Shown: positions 7,496 through 16,538 of the stretch, in pieces
How positions within the stretch are numbered: the first letter of the stretch is position 1
Layout of the letters: every line of letters starts with the position of its first letter
Source: RUG12461 sp045657665
GTDB lineage: Bacteria; Bacillota; Clostridia; Lachnospirales; Lachnospiraceae
Direction of reading: 5' to 3'
Assembly: GCA_045657665.1 (NCBI GenBank)
Contig: JAZOTN010000004.1
Location: 62,001 to 126,000, forward strand
Length of the DNA stretch: 64,000 nt
Translations under genes and position numbers: made by a program
Notes under the pieces: generated by a model
What the model was told of the DNA's origin: nothing
The model's input: only the letters and a program-made list of their open reading frames with translations
The model's database searches: none

Positions 7496-8557
7496 ATGAA
7501 AAAAAGGCATTTGTTTTTGGCTGTTCTGGCCGGATTGTTTTTCATATTTGCAGGATGCGGACCTGCTGAAGAAGTGGCCGTGGAGCAGGAACTGCCGACG
7601 GAAAATGTGATCACGATCGGGTTTTCCCAGATCGGCTCCGAGTCGGACTGGCGTATGGCGAGCACGGCTTCCATTCAGGAGGCATTTGCGGCATCACCTT
7701 CTTATAATCTGCTTTTTTCCGACGGACAACAGAAACAGGAAAACCAGATCAAGGCGATGCGGGAATTCATCGATCAGGACGTGGATTATATCCTCCTTGA
7801 TCCCTGCATTGAGACCGGGTGGGATTCTGCGCTGCTTGAGGCAAAGGAAGCGGGAATTCCCGTCATAGTGTTCGACCGGGATGTGACCGCGGACGAAAAC
7901 CTCTATACCTCCTGGATCGGCTCGGATTTTTACCTCGAAGGACAAAGAGCTCTTGCCTGGCTGGAGGTCTATTTAAGGAGAGAACGAAGCGAAGACCCGG
8001 TGCATTTTGTCGGGATACAGGGTACGATCGGAGCCACGGCCCAGATCGGAAGGACGCGTGCGCTGGAAGAGGCGGCGGCATCCCATGAAAACTGGGTGCT
8101 TCTTGAGGAGCAGCCGGGCGACTATACGACGGCAAAAGGGAAAGAGGTCATGGAAACTTTTCTTGCGTCGTATGGAGATGAGATTGACATCGTATACTGT
8201 GAAAACGACAACGAGGCATACGGTGCGATCGAAGCACTGGAGGAGCGCGGGCTTCATGCAGGAATGAATCCCGGAAAGGGTGATGTCCTCGTTCTGTCGT
8301 TTGATGCCACTGAGGATGGACTAAAATATACGCTGGATAAAAGGATCGCGGTAGATACAGAGTGCAGTCCCCTTTACGGTCCGATCCTGGTGAAAATGAT
8401 CGAGGCGTTGGAACGCGGAGAGGAGATTCCGAAAAGAACTTACATCGAAGAAGGTCAGTTTTCGTCGTTCGGGAGGATCCGCACCCTCCTCGTCGGGGAT
8501 CAGATATATTCCGTGACGCACCTCACGGAAGATATTCTGAAGGAAAGAGAGTATTAA
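7496..8557 (+). CDS. YtfQ-like sugar-binding lipoprotein, likely sensor partner of the adjacent two-component system
   Basis: A 353-residue type 1 periplasmic-binding-fold lipoprotein. The signal peptide ends in the lipobox IFAGC with Cys21. The mature part starts ITIGFSQIGSESDWR and contains SDGQQKQENQIKAM and KGKEVMETF, segments I recognise as nearly those of E. coli YtfQ, the galactofuranose-binding protein. It lies two bases before a YesN-type regulator gene and is followed by a YesM-type kinase, a layout known for three-component sugar sensing. I infer that it presents bound sugar to the kinase rather than feeding only a transporter; the second binding protein at 11275 is better placed for transport. 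The ligand is inferred from similarity only. Confidence 0.8.
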   Translation: MKKRHLFLAVLAGLFFIFAGCGPAEEVAVEQELPTENVITIGFSQIGSESDWRMASTASIQEAFAASPSYNLLFSDGQQKQENQIKAMREFIDQDVDYILLDPCIETGWDSALLEAKEAGIPVIVFDRDVTADENLYTSWIGSDFYLEGQRALAWLEVYLRRERSEDPVHFVGIQGTIGATAQIGRTRALEEAAASHENWVLLEEQPGDYTTAKGKEVMETFLASYGDEIDIVYCENDNEAYGAIEALEERGLHAGMNPGKGDVLVLSFDATEDGLKYTLDKRIAVDTECSPLYGPILVKMIEALERGEEIPKRTYIEEGQFSSFGRIRTLLVGDQIYSVTHLTEDILKEREY

Positions 8558-8559
8558 AG

Positions 8560-9666
8560 ATGGTAAAGCTGTTTCTTGTAGAAGATGAGATCGTCATGCG
8601 TAACGGCATCAAAAAGCGCATTAACTGGGAAAAAGAGGGAATTGATTTTGTCGGTGAAGCCAGTGACGGAGAGCTTGCGCTGCCGATGATCCTGGAGTTA
8701 AAGCCCGATATTCTGCTGACAGATATCAAAATGCCGTTTATGGATGGGCTCCAGCTGTCGGAGATCGTAAGAAAAGAGCTCCCTGATACCCGTATCATCA
8801 TCCTGTCCGGATATGATGAATTCACATATGCGCAGGAAGCGCTCCGGATCGGTGTGACGGAGTACCTTTTGAAACCGATCGCACCGGCAGCGCTGCTCGA
8901 ATCCATCCGAAAGGTGGCATCGTCGATCGAAGACAGTGCAGAGGAGGAGAAGCAGGAAGCTCCTGAAAAAGAAACCGAAGAAACGCTGGAGCTGGATATG
9001 ACGATCCTCGATGAAGAGGTCCATAAGCTCATCGAAAATTTCCTCCGCACCGGGACGGAAAACGAGATACCGGTTTTTTCCGACAGGGTCTTCCGTGCGA
9101 TCGGGGCAAAAAACGCCGAGTCCATCCTGTTCCTGAATTATCTCACCATGGATATGTATTTCCTTGTAGTCCGCTATGTAAAAGAACTCGGTGCGGATAC
9201 AACGGAACTCACCGGAGAGGGAGGGGACCTTAGCAGCAATGTCAGGCGGATGACTTCACCAAAGGACGCGAAAGAATATCTGGAGAGGATCCTTTCCGTT
9301 GCGATCCGTCTCCGGGACAGCGGCGTTTCGGGAAGATACGAGAAGCTATTAAAAGAAGCTGTTTCCTATATCGAAGAACACTATACGGATGAAGATATAT
9401 CGTTAAATACCGTGGCGGCGGCTTGCGGGATCAGTCCGAATCATTTTTCCTCCATTTTTTCACAGGAAATGGGCGTGACATTTATCGAGTATCTGATCGG
9501 AAAAAGGATGGATCGTGCGAAAGAACTGCTCATGACAACGGATATGAGGAGTTCGGAGATTGCATTTGAAGTCGGATATAAGGATCCGCATTATTTCAGT
9601 TCTACATTTAAAAAGACACAGGGCGTCACAACGCGGGAATACCGCTCCCGGGGTAAGGATTCATGA
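8560..9666 (+). CDS. YesN-type response regulator with AraC DNA-binding domain
   Basis: A 368-residue protein. An N-terminal receiver domain has phospho-acceptor Asp55 in LLTDIKMPFMDG, acidic residues in LVEDE and Lys in LLKP. A variable middle region follows (about 130-255). The C-terminal 100 residues form an AraC-type double helix-turn-helix with DISLNTVAAACGISPNHFSS and the closing SSTFKKTQGVTTREYR. It would activate sugar genes when phosphorylated by the kinase encoded next. The start ATG lies two bases after the previous stop; the kinase start overlaps its stop as ATGA. Likely targets are the binding protein and ABC genes downstream. Confidence 0.9.
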   Translation: MVKLFLVEDEIVMRNGIKKRINWEKEGIDFVGEASDGELALPMILELKPDILLTDIKMPFMDGLQLSEIVRKELPDTRIIILSGYDEFTYAQEALRIGVTEYLLKPIAPAALLESIRKVASSIEDSAEEEKQEAPEKETEETLELDMTILDEEVHKLIENFLRTGTENEIPVFSDRVFRAIGAKNAESILFLNYLTMDMYFLVVRYVKELGADTTELTGEGGDLSSNVRRMTSPKDAKEYLERILSVAIRLRDSGVSGRYEKLLKEAVSYIEEHYTDEDISLNTVAAACGISPNHFSSIFSQEMGVTFIEYLIGKRMDRAKELLMTTDMRSSEIAFEVGYKDPHYFSSTFKKTQGVTTREYRSRGKDS

Positions 9667-11117
9667 GAAGGGGGACTCTCAGGGGAAGGCTGATGGCCAT
9701 GAGTCTTGTCCTTATCGTGCCTTTCATCGTTATTACCGGGATCCTTGTCTATCAGCTCAATCAGGTTTCTTCGCTGTACGATGTGATCGTACAGAACATC
9801 ACCCGTGCAAATACCTATAATATCGTCTTCAAGGAAGATATGGATTCGGTCATGTATCAGATGGTCGCGCGTTCTCTTTCAAAGGATGAGGTGACCGCGG
9901 AGCTTGGCATGGAAGCGCCGGACACTTTGATCGTGAATGCGGCGGATACTTTCCGGCATCTCTATGAATCGACTTCGTCCATTGAGGCAAAAAAAAGGAT
10001 CGTCAGTATCTTAAAGCTCCTTGATACTCTGTCGGAGAGGGCGGATGAGATCAGTGATACCGTAAATATCAGCGGTAATTACGATGAAAACATGATGCGT
10101 CTCGATACGGATATCCGTATCATTACCGAGCTGATTCAGGAGAGGATCTCCGAATATATCTATTATGAATCGGTCAGCATGGAACAGGCCCGCCGTGATG
10201 CGGACGAGAGAAGAGAGATCGTATCACATGCCGCTATGCTTACCGTTCTTGTGACAACGATCGTTGCCCTGATCCTTGCGATTCTTTTGATCCGAAGCAT
10301 TACAAAGCCCGTTGACCGGCTTGTGTACGTGACAGAGCAGGTGGCAAAGGGAAATTTTGACGTTCGTGCGGAGGTGCATCAGGGGGAAGAGCTTTCAAGA
10401 CTGTCGGACAGCTTTAACAGTATGACGGAAAAGATCGGAGAGCTCGTGGAAAATATCCGCATCGAGCAGGTGAACTCCCGTAACCTGGAGCTCCGTCTTT
10501 TGCAGGCGCAGATTAATCCGCATTTCCTCTACAATACACTGGATAATATCGTATGGCTTGCAGAGGACGACCGGAAGGAAGATGTTGCTCAGATTGTAAC
10601 TGCTTTGTCCCGGTTTTTCCGGACGACACTCTCCGGCGGGCGGGAGATCATACCGCTCTCTGAGGAGGTCAGCCATATCGAGGCATACCTTGAGATCCAG
10701 CAGTTCCGTTATCGCGATATCCTTACATACAGCATCGATATACCGGAAAATCTCAGGAACTACGGTATCATAAAGCTGACTCTCCAGCCGATCGTGGAGA
10801 ACGCGCTTTATCACGGCATCAAGAACAAGCGAGGAATGGGGACGATCGAGGTGAGGGCGGAAGAACACGGCGAACGGATCGTTGTGATCGTTGAGGACAA
10901 CGGGATCGGCATGAAAGAGGAGGAACTGGTGGAGCTCATGCGTATGATCGACGGGATCCAGAAACCTTCTGTTGACAATACCGGTTTCGGGATGTCCAAT
11001 GTGGCGGAACGCCTGCGCTTAAACTACGGCGAACAGTCCGGCCTTGCCATAACAAGTGATTATGGTAAGGGGACAAAAGTTGAAATTTTTATCCCGAAGA
11101 ATCTTCTTTCGGAATAA
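9663..11117 (+). CDS. YesM-type sensor histidine kinase
   Basis: A 484-residue membrane kinase. Two membrane segments (about 10-32 and 190-211) enclose an extracellular sensor region of about 155 residues, mostly helical. A HAMP linker follows (211-265), then the His_kinase segment with His287 in QINPHFLYNTLDNI and an ATPase domain with LTLQPIVENALYHG, DNGIGM and GFGMSNVAERL. The extracellular part is short and has no Cache-like pattern I can identify, which fits sensing through the upstream lipoprotein. It overlaps the regulator gene by four bases. Confidence 0.9.
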   Translation: MRRGTLRGRLMAMSLVLIVPFIVITGILVYQLNQVSSLYDVIVQNITRANTYNIVFKEDMDSVMYQMVARSLSKDEVTAELGMEAPDTLIVNAADTFRHLYESTSSIEAKKRIVSILKLLDTLSERADEISDTVNISGNYDENMMRLDTDIRIITELIQERISEYIYYESVSMEQARRDADERREIVSHAAMLTVLVTTIVALILAILLIRSITKPVDRLVYVTEQVAKGNFDVRAEVHQGEELSRLSDSFNSMTEKIGELVENIRIEQVNSRNLELRLLQAQINPHFLYNTLDNIVWLAEDDRKEDVAQIVTALSRFFRTTLSGGREIIPLSEEVSHIEAYLEIQQFRYRDILTYSIDIPENLRNYGIIKLTLQPIVENALYHGIKNKRGMGTIEVRAEEHGERIVVIVEDNGIGMKEEELVELMRMIDGIQKPSVDNTGFGMSNVAERLRLNYGEQSGLAITSDYGKGTKVEIFIPKNLLSE

Positions 11118-11180
11118 AATATTCAACTTTTATTCATACATTGTTCATAATTTGGAAATATTTTAACTTTTTTCGGGAAA

Positions 11181-11211
11181 AACTGCATCGCAAACGGGAT
11201 GCAGTTTTTTT
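11181..11211 (+). terminator. Terminator of the two-component operon, fused to the next -10 box
   Basis: AACTGCATC and GATGCAGTT form a stem followed by a T-run that leads directly into TATAAT at 11211-11216, the probable -10 box for the gene at 11275. I see no good -35 box for it. Confidence 0.8.
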
Positions 11212-11274
11212 ATAATGGGTATCGTAAAACCAACAGAGACGAATTCCGTCTCACGCAAAAGGAGGGTATACATT

Positions 11275-12360
11275 ATGAAAAAGAAACTTCTTGGTGTTGC
11301 GCTTGCAGGCGCAATGATGGCAACAATGTTTGCAGGCTGCGGTCAGCAGGCAGCACAGCAGGCAGCAGTTGATGCAGCAGTTGATGCGGCGGTATCAGAA
11401 GTCGTCGAAGAAGCTGTAGCAGAAGCAGTCGTTGAAGAAGCTGTCGAAGAGGTAGCAGCAGACACTGCAGCAACAGACGCGCTCATCAAGGTCGGTATCA
11501 TCAACAACGACCCGAACGAGTCCGGATACCGTACTGCAAACGACGCAGATCTGAAGGCTATGTTTACTGAGGAGAACGGCTATGACGCTTCCTTCGCATA
11601 CAGCCTTAAGAACGATGAGCAGATCGCAGCAGCTCAGAACTTCATTCAGGACGAAGTAGATTATCTGCTTCTTTCCGCAGCTGACACCGCTGGTTGGGAT
11701 TCCGTACTTCAGGATGCAGCAGATGCAGGCATCAGCGTTATCCTTTTCGACCGTACGATCGATGCAGATCCGAGCCTTTATGTAGCTTCCATCGTTTCCG
11801 ATATGGAAAAGGAAGGTGAGAATTCTGTTAACTGGCTCGCTGACCAGGGTCTTGACGAGTACAACATCATTCACATTCAGGGTGTTATGGGCTCCGCTGC
11901 ACAGCAGGGACGTACCAAGGCAATGGATGAGAAGTGCGCAGCAGAAGACAACTGGAACCTTGTAGAGCAGCAGACCGCTGAGTGGAACGCTGAGAAAGCA
12001 CAGCAGATCGTACAGTCCGTTATCGATTCCGGCAAGAGCTTCAACGTAATCTATGCTGAGAACGATGATATGGCTAAGGGTGCTGTAGCAGCTCTTGATG
12101 CAGCTGGTATCACTCATGGTGTTGACGGCGACGTTATCGTTATGGGTTATGACTGCAACGGATGGGCTCTGGAAGAGCTTCTGGATGGCGACTGGAACTT
12201 CGATCAGCAGTGCAATCCGTTCCAGGCTTCCTACATCGATGAGATCATCAAGACTCTCGAGAGTGGCGGCACGATCGATGAGAAGGTTATCATCATGGAC
12301 GAGAAGGGCTTCGATGCTTCCAGCATCACGCAGGATGACGTAGATACTTACGGAATCTAA
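11275..12360 (+). CDS. YtfQ-family sugar ABC transporter substrate-binding lipoprotein
   Basis: A 361-residue lipoprotein with lipobox MFAGC (Cys22). A low-complexity linker of Ala, Val, Glu and Gln spans about residues 24-68. The binding domain begins LIKVGIINNDPNESGYR. Many positions match the first binding protein, for example the GWDSVLQDAADAGISVILFDR stretch against GWDSALLEAKEAGIPV, so the two are paralogues. A strong AAAAGGAGGG precedes the ATG. It is followed by a hairpin and the ATPase and two permease genes, so it is the transport receptor of that ABC system. Codon use is strikingly uniform (GCA, GAA, CTT), suggesting high expression. Confidence 0.88.
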   Translation: MKKKLLGVALAGAMMATMFAGCGQQAAQQAAVDAAVDAAVSEVVEEAVAEAVVEEAVEEVAADTAATDALIKVGIINNDPNESGYRTANDADLKAMFTEENGYDASFAYSLKNDEQIAAAQNFIQDEVDYLLLSAADTAGWDSVLQDAADAGISVILFDRTIDADPSLYVASIVSDMEKEGENSVNWLADQGLDEYNIIHIQGVMGSAAQQGRTKAMDEKCAAEDNWNLVEQQTAEWNAEKAQQIVQSVIDSGKSFNVIYAENDDMAKGAVAALDAAGITHGVDGDVIVMGYDCNGWALEELLDGDWNFDQQCNPFQASYIDEIIKTLESGGTIDEKVIIMDEKGFDASSITQDDVDTYGI

Positions 12361-12396
12361 TAAAAACGCTTTGAGTAGCGGAAATACTTAAGTTAC

Positions 12397-12442
12397 AAAA
12401 AGCGGTGCGGGCGCGAAATACGATACGCTCGCACCGCTTTTC
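12397..12442 (+). terminator. Hairpin between binding-protein and transporter genes
   Basis: AAAAGCGGTGCG and CGCACCGCTTTT form a long stem with a short T-run. Between the first and second genes of an ABC operon such a structure usually allows partial readthrough or stabilises the 5' message, so the binding protein is made in excess. Confidence 0.75.
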
Positions 12443-12469
12443 CATGAAAGAAAGGGGTGAAGAAAACCG

Positions 12470-13987
12470 GTGAAAGAACATGCAGTTCTTGAAATGCGCG
12501 GGATCGATAAGAGGTTTCCCGGAGTAAGAGCGCTTGCGGGTGTGGATTTTACACTCTGCGAGGGTGAGATTCATGCATTGATGGGCGAGAACGGAGCCGG
12601 GAAATCCACGTTGATCAAGGTGCTGACAGGCGTATATGAAAAGGATGGCGGCACGATCACGATGAAGGATAAGGGGGAGATTACCATTCATTCTCCGCAG
12701 GATGCACAAAGGCTCGGTATCAGTACGGTGTACCAGGAGATCACCCTCTGCCCGAATCTGACGGTAGCTGAGAATATGTATATCGGTCGAACGGAAGGTA
12801 CGGTGCAGCACTGGAAAAAAATGTTCCAGGATGCCGATAAGATCCTTCAGAATCTGGATATCCCCGCAAAGGCATCCCAGCAGCTTGCGAGCTGTTCCAT
12901 CGCGGTACAGCAGATGGTTGCGATCGCCCGTGCGGTAGACATGGATTGTAAGGTACTGATCCTTGATGAGCCGACTTCTTCTCTGGATGAGCAGGAAGTG
13001 GAAAAGCTGTTCGGCCTGATGCGCGATCTTAAAGCACGCGGCGTTGGTATCATCTTTGTCACACATTTCCTGGATCAGGTTTACGAGGTCTGTGATAAGA
13101 TCACGGTCTTAAGAGACGGAACTCTCGTAGGGGAATATGAGATCAAGGATCTGCCGAGAGTGCAGCTGGTTGCCAAAATGCTCGGAAAAGAAATGGACGA
13201 CCTTTCCGATATCAAGGGTGAGCAGAACGCTTATCAGGGAGAGGATGCCGAGAAACGGGTTCTGGAGGCGGAGGGTCTTCAGAGCGATGCCGGAATTCAG
13301 CCCTTTGATTTCTATATTAAGAAAGGTGAGGTCAACGGATTTACGGGACTTCTCGGATCGGGACGGAGCGAGTCCGTTCGTGCGATCTTCGGAGCGGACC
13401 GTGTTCTTCACGGTACCGTGAAGAAAGACGGGAAGGTGATCAAGATCAAAAAGCCTCTTGACGCGATGAAGAACGGGATCGCATATCTTCCGGAGGATCG
13501 GAAGGTCGACGGGATTATCGGTGATCTTTCTGTAAGAGAGAACATTATCCTTGCCTACCAGGTGCTGACCGGATTCTTTAAACCTTTCTCAAAAGCACAG
13601 GCGAATAAGTTTGCAGACGAATATATCAAGAAGCTGAGCATCAAAACAGCATCTGCGAATACGCCGATCAAATCTCTGTCCGGAGGAAACCAGCAGAAGG
13701 TGATCCTGGCGAGATGGCTCCTGATGCATCCGGAATATCTGATTTTGGATGAGCCGACGAGAGGTATCGATGTCGGTACCAAGGTGGACATCCAGAAGCT
13801 CGTTCTGGAGCTCGCGTCCGAAGGAGTCAGCGTCACATTTATTTCCTCTGAAACGGATGAAATGCTCCGTACCTGTTCCAGACTCATTGTCATGAGAGAC
13901 CGGAAGGTGGTCGGGGAACTTTCTGGAGACGATCTGACACAGGGTAAGATCATGAGTACGATAGCCGGAGGTGAGAGCGAAGGATGA
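12470..13987 (+). CDS. ytfR: Sugar ABC transporter ATPase, two-domain, YtfR-like
   Basis: A 505-residue tandem ATPase of the ribose/galactose/galactofuranose class. Domain 1 has Walker A GENGAGKST (about 38-46) and Walker B VLILDEPTSSLD, followed by FVTHFLDQVYEV. Domain 2 has a degenerate Walker A (GLLGSGRSES), a full signature LSGGNQQ and LILDEPTRGIDVG. The segments FVTHFLDQVY and EDRKVDGII closely resemble E. coli YtfR. The start is GTG, ten bases after GGGGTG; the next ATG is inside the domain. The stop overlaps the first permease start as ATGA. Confidence 0.88.
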   Translation: MKEHAVLEMRGIDKRFPGVRALAGVDFTLCEGEIHALMGENGAGKSTLIKVLTGVYEKDGGTITMKDKGEITIHSPQDAQRLGISTVYQEITLCPNLTVAENMYIGRTEGTVQHWKKMFQDADKILQNLDIPAKASQQLASCSIAVQQMVAIARAVDMDCKVLILDEPTSSLDEQEVEKLFGLMRDLKARGVGIIFVTHFLDQVYEVCDKITVLRDGTLVGEYEIKDLPRVQLVAKMLGKEMDDLSDIKGEQNAYQGEDAEKRVLEAEGLQSDAGIQPFDFYIKKGEVNGFTGLLGSGRSESVRAIFGADRVLHGTVKKDGKVIKIKKPLDAMKNGIAYLPEDRKVDGIIGDLSVRENIILAYQVLTGFFKPFSKAQANKFADEYIKKLSIKTASANTPIKSLSGGNQQKVILARWLLMHPEYLILDEPTRGIDVGTKVDIQKLVLELASEGVSVTFISSETDEMLRTCSRLIVMRDRKVVGELSGDDLTQGKIMSTIAGGESEG

Positions 13988-15072
13988 GTAATGAAATGAA
14001 AAAAGGAAACGGCGGGTTCTTTAAGCGCCTGGTCGGACATCAGATGTTTATCCCTCTGGCTGCGCTGATCCTGCTTGCCGTTATTAATCTGATACACGAT
14101 CCCGCATTTTTCAAGATCACACTTGGAACCAACAATGCAGGATTTCCGGTTCTTTCCGGTTCTCTGATCACGATTCTGGACTACGGTTCAGAGCTGGCGA
14201 TCCTTGCCATTGGTATGACGCTGGTAACGGCGGCGACCGGCGGGCAGGATATCTCTGTCGGAGCGACGATCGCGATCGCCGGCTCTGCGATGCTGAGAGT
14301 TCTTTGCGGCGGCAATTCCCGTCCGGACCAGCTGGCGGCTCCCATTATCGTCGGCTTCCTTGTGGCTTGCCTCGCGGGTATGCTCTGCGGTGCCTTTAAC
14401 GGTATGCTGGCGGCATATTTCAGGATACAGCCCATGATCGCAACACTGATATTGTTTACAGCAGGACGATCGATCGCGGCATGGATCAACAACAATGAGC
14501 TGCCGATCGTTCCGGATCCGAAGTTTGGATATTTCGGAAGCTTTATTCCGGGGATTCCGATCCCGACGACGGTCTTTATCGCGGCTGCCTGCATCATTGT
14601 GATCGCGCTGGTTCTCAAATTCACGAATCTCGGTCTTTATACGCAGGCCGTCGGTATCAATGAGAGCTCTTCGAGACTGAACGGTATCAATCCGAGATTT
14701 ATCAAGTGGCTGACGTTTGTCATCCTGGGGCTCTGTGTGGCAGTGGCAGCGCTGATCAAGGTCAGCCGTCTTTCCACGATCAACTATTCCGTTATCGCAA
14801 AAGACATCGAAATGGATGCCATCCTTGCGGTTGCTCTGGGAGGCAACTCTCTGGCAGGCGGAAAGTTCAATATGTGGGCATCGATCCTCGGTGCTTATAT
14901 CATTCAGTTCCTGACAACGACGCTGTATAAGTTCAACGTCAGCTCGGATGCGCTTGCTGCATACAAGGCAATCGTCGTCATCATTCTGGTGGTGTTCAGT
15001 GCGCCTGTATTCAGGGATTATCTTTCGAAATTCGCGAAGCGCTTCAAAAGAACGCAGAAGGAGGTGGCATAA
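13984..15072 (+). CDS. ytfT: Sugar ABC transporter permease, YtfT-like
   Basis: A 362-residue membrane protein of the BPD_transp_2 family with about nine or ten membrane segments. The conserved block reads ELAILAIGMTLVTAATGGQDISVGAT, and AVALGGNSLAGGKFN lies near the C-terminus. It forms a heterodimer with the next gene's product, since the YtfQRT-YjfF type uses two different permeases. Coupled to the ATPase gene by a four-base overlap and directly followed by the second permease without any spacing. Confidence 0.87.
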   Translation: MSNEMKKGNGGFFKRLVGHQMFIPLAALILLAVINLIHDPAFFKITLGTNNAGFPVLSGSLITILDYGSELAILAIGMTLVTAATGGQDISVGATIAIAGSAMLRVLCGGNSRPDQLAAPIIVGFLVACLAGMLCGAFNGMLAAYFRIQPMIATLILFTAGRSIAAWINNNELPIVPDPKFGYFGSFIPGIPIPTTVFIAAACIIVIALVLKFTNLGLYTQAVGINESSSRLNGINPRFIKWLTFVILGLCVAVAALIKVSRLSTINYSVIAKDIEMDAILAVALGGNSLAGGKFNMWASILGAYIIQFLTTTLYKFNVSSDALAAYKAIVVIILVVFSAPVFRDYLSKFAKRFKRTQKEVA

Positions 15073-16116
15073 ATGGCTGAGAAAACAAAGAAGGGCAGCA
15101 TTTTTACCCGGATCAGCGATACAAACCTGCTTTTGTCGATCACGATCATCATTTTTGTCCTGATGTATCTCGGCGCAGTGCTGATCCAGGGCGGCGGTTT
15201 CACGAAGCCCCAGATGTTCTTTAACATCTTAAACAACAACGCTGCACTGATATTAACCTCCTGCGGTATGAGTATCGTAATGATCTCCGGCGGGATCGAT
15301 ATCTCCGTCGGTGGAGTGGTGGCGCTGGTTTCCATGTGCTGCGCAGTTTATCTGGATTTTCACGGAGGAAATATCTTTGTATCCATCCTGATCGCGCTCG
15401 CCATCGGACTTGCGTATGGCGTGGTACAGGGCTTCCTCGTTGCATACCTTGATATCCAGCCTTTCATCGTATCTCTTGCAGGAATGTTCTTTGCCCGTGG
15501 TATGACGACCATTGTGAATTCCTCGCCGTTTAACGTGTCCAATGAGTCCTTCCAGGCTCTGAAAAATACACGTATCAACGTTCCGGGCATGGGATCCGTC
15601 AATAAAAAGGGTATCTACGTTCCGGCGTATGTGGAGATCGGTGTGATCGTAGCTTTGCTCGCAGTGGTATTTCTGTTCCTGCTGCTGAGATATACGAAGC
15701 TCGGGCGCAGCTTTTATGCGGTTGGCGGAAACAAGCAGAGTGCCCTGATGCTCGGTATTAACGTGAAAAGGACGAAGTTCCTTTCCCACCTGATCTGCAG
15801 CCTCCTGGCAGGGATCGCCGGCTATGTGTATTTCCTCCATATCGGATCCGGCTCGCCATCGCATGCCGCCGGTATGGAAATGAACGCGATCGCCTCTTCG
15901 ATCATCGGAGGAACGATGCTAACGGGTGGTGTCGGTAACATTATCGGTACTCTGTTCGGCGTCCTCTCGCTCAGTACGATCCAGAATATCGTTGCTTCTG
16001 CCGGACTCGACGAAGCATGGTGGACCGGTATTACGATCGCCGCGATGCTCTGCATCTTCCTGATCATCCAGAGTGTGGTCATGGCTCAGAAGAAACGGGC
16101 GCTAAAAACGAACTGA
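15073..16116 (+). CDS. yjfF: Sugar ABC transporter permease, YjfF-like
   Basis: A 347-residue membrane protein of the same family as its neighbour. The block LILTSCGMSIVMISGGIDIS and the late IASSIIGGTMLTGGVGNIIG are typical. The ATG directly follows the TAA of the first permease, with GAAGGAGG inside that gene serving as ribosome-binding site. Two distinct permeases plus one two-domain ATPase match the galactofuranose transporter layout. It ends the operon; two terminators follow. Confidence 0.87.
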   Translation: MAEKTKKGSIFTRISDTNLLLSITIIIFVLMYLGAVLIQGGGFTKPQMFFNILNNNAALILTSCGMSIVMISGGIDISVGGVVALVSMCCAVYLDFHGGNIFVSILIALAIGLAYGVVQGFLVAYLDIQPFIVSLAGMFFARGMTTIVNSSPFNVSNESFQALKNTRINVPGMGSVNKKGIYVPAYVEIGVIVALLAVVFLFLLLRYTKLGRSFYAVGGNKQSALMLGINVKRTKFLSHLICSLLAGIAGYVYFLHIGSGSPSHAAGMEMNAIASSIIGGTMLTGGVGNIIGTLFGVLSLSTIQNIVASAGLDEAWWTGITIAAMLCIFLIIQSVVMAQKKRALKTN

Positions 16117-16130
16117 TTACTAACAAAAAA

Positions 16131-16164
16131 GCGGTCTGTACAGAAATGTACAGGCTGTTTTTTT
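16131..16164 (+). terminator. Terminator of the sugar ABC operon
   Basis: CTGTACA-GAAA-TGTACAG stem with a downstream run of eight T. Confidence 0.85.
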
Positions 16165-16192
16165 GAATAATTTTTTCCGTATAACAAAAAGA

Positions 16193-16220
16193 ACTCCGGT
16201 AAAAACCGGAGTCGTTTTTT
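16193..16220. terminator. Second, possibly two-way terminator
   Basis: ACTCCGGT-AAAA-ACCGGAGT with A-rich and T-rich flanks. It lies between the convergent permease and spoVG genes and can serve both strands. Confidence 0.85.
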
Positions 16221-16233
16221 GTGTTGTACGCGA

Positions 16234-16518
16234 TTACATTGCTGAAGAAGGTTCGAATCCGTTTTCCTCGGCTTTCTGATAAGCATCCAGGATCAGTTTC
16301 TGGATCTTCTGCCGGGTGTCGGAATTGATCGGGTGTGCGATGTCCCGGTATTCTCCGTCCGAAGCTTTCCGGCTCGGCATCGCGATGAACAGGCCTTTTT
16401 CCCCGTCGATGACTTTGATGTCGTGAACGACAAACTCGTCATCGATCGTAATGGAGACGACGGCCTTCATCTTACCCTCCTTTTCGACCTTTCTTACGCG
16501 TACGTCTGTGATCTGCAT
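16234..16518 (-). CDS. spoVG: SpoVG, RNA/DNA-binding regulator
   Basis: A 94-residue protein with the full SpoVG pattern: MQITDVRVRKVEKEGKMKA, FVVHDIKVIDG, then LFIAMPSRK and the closing HPINSDTRQKIQKLILDAY. SpoVG homologues bind nucleic acids and affect sporulation, cell division and virulence in different Bacillota. AGGAGGT precedes the ATG. The gene lies 20 bases after glgD on the same strand, so it may be co-transcribed with glycogen genes. Confidence 0.97.
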   Translation of the reverse strand: MQITDVRVRKVEKEGKMKAVVSITIDDEFVVHDIKVIDGEKGLFIAMPSRKASDGEYRDIAHPINSDTRQKIQKLILDAYQKAEENGFEPSSAM

Positions 16519-16538
16519 ACGTGTACCTCCTATCGTTG

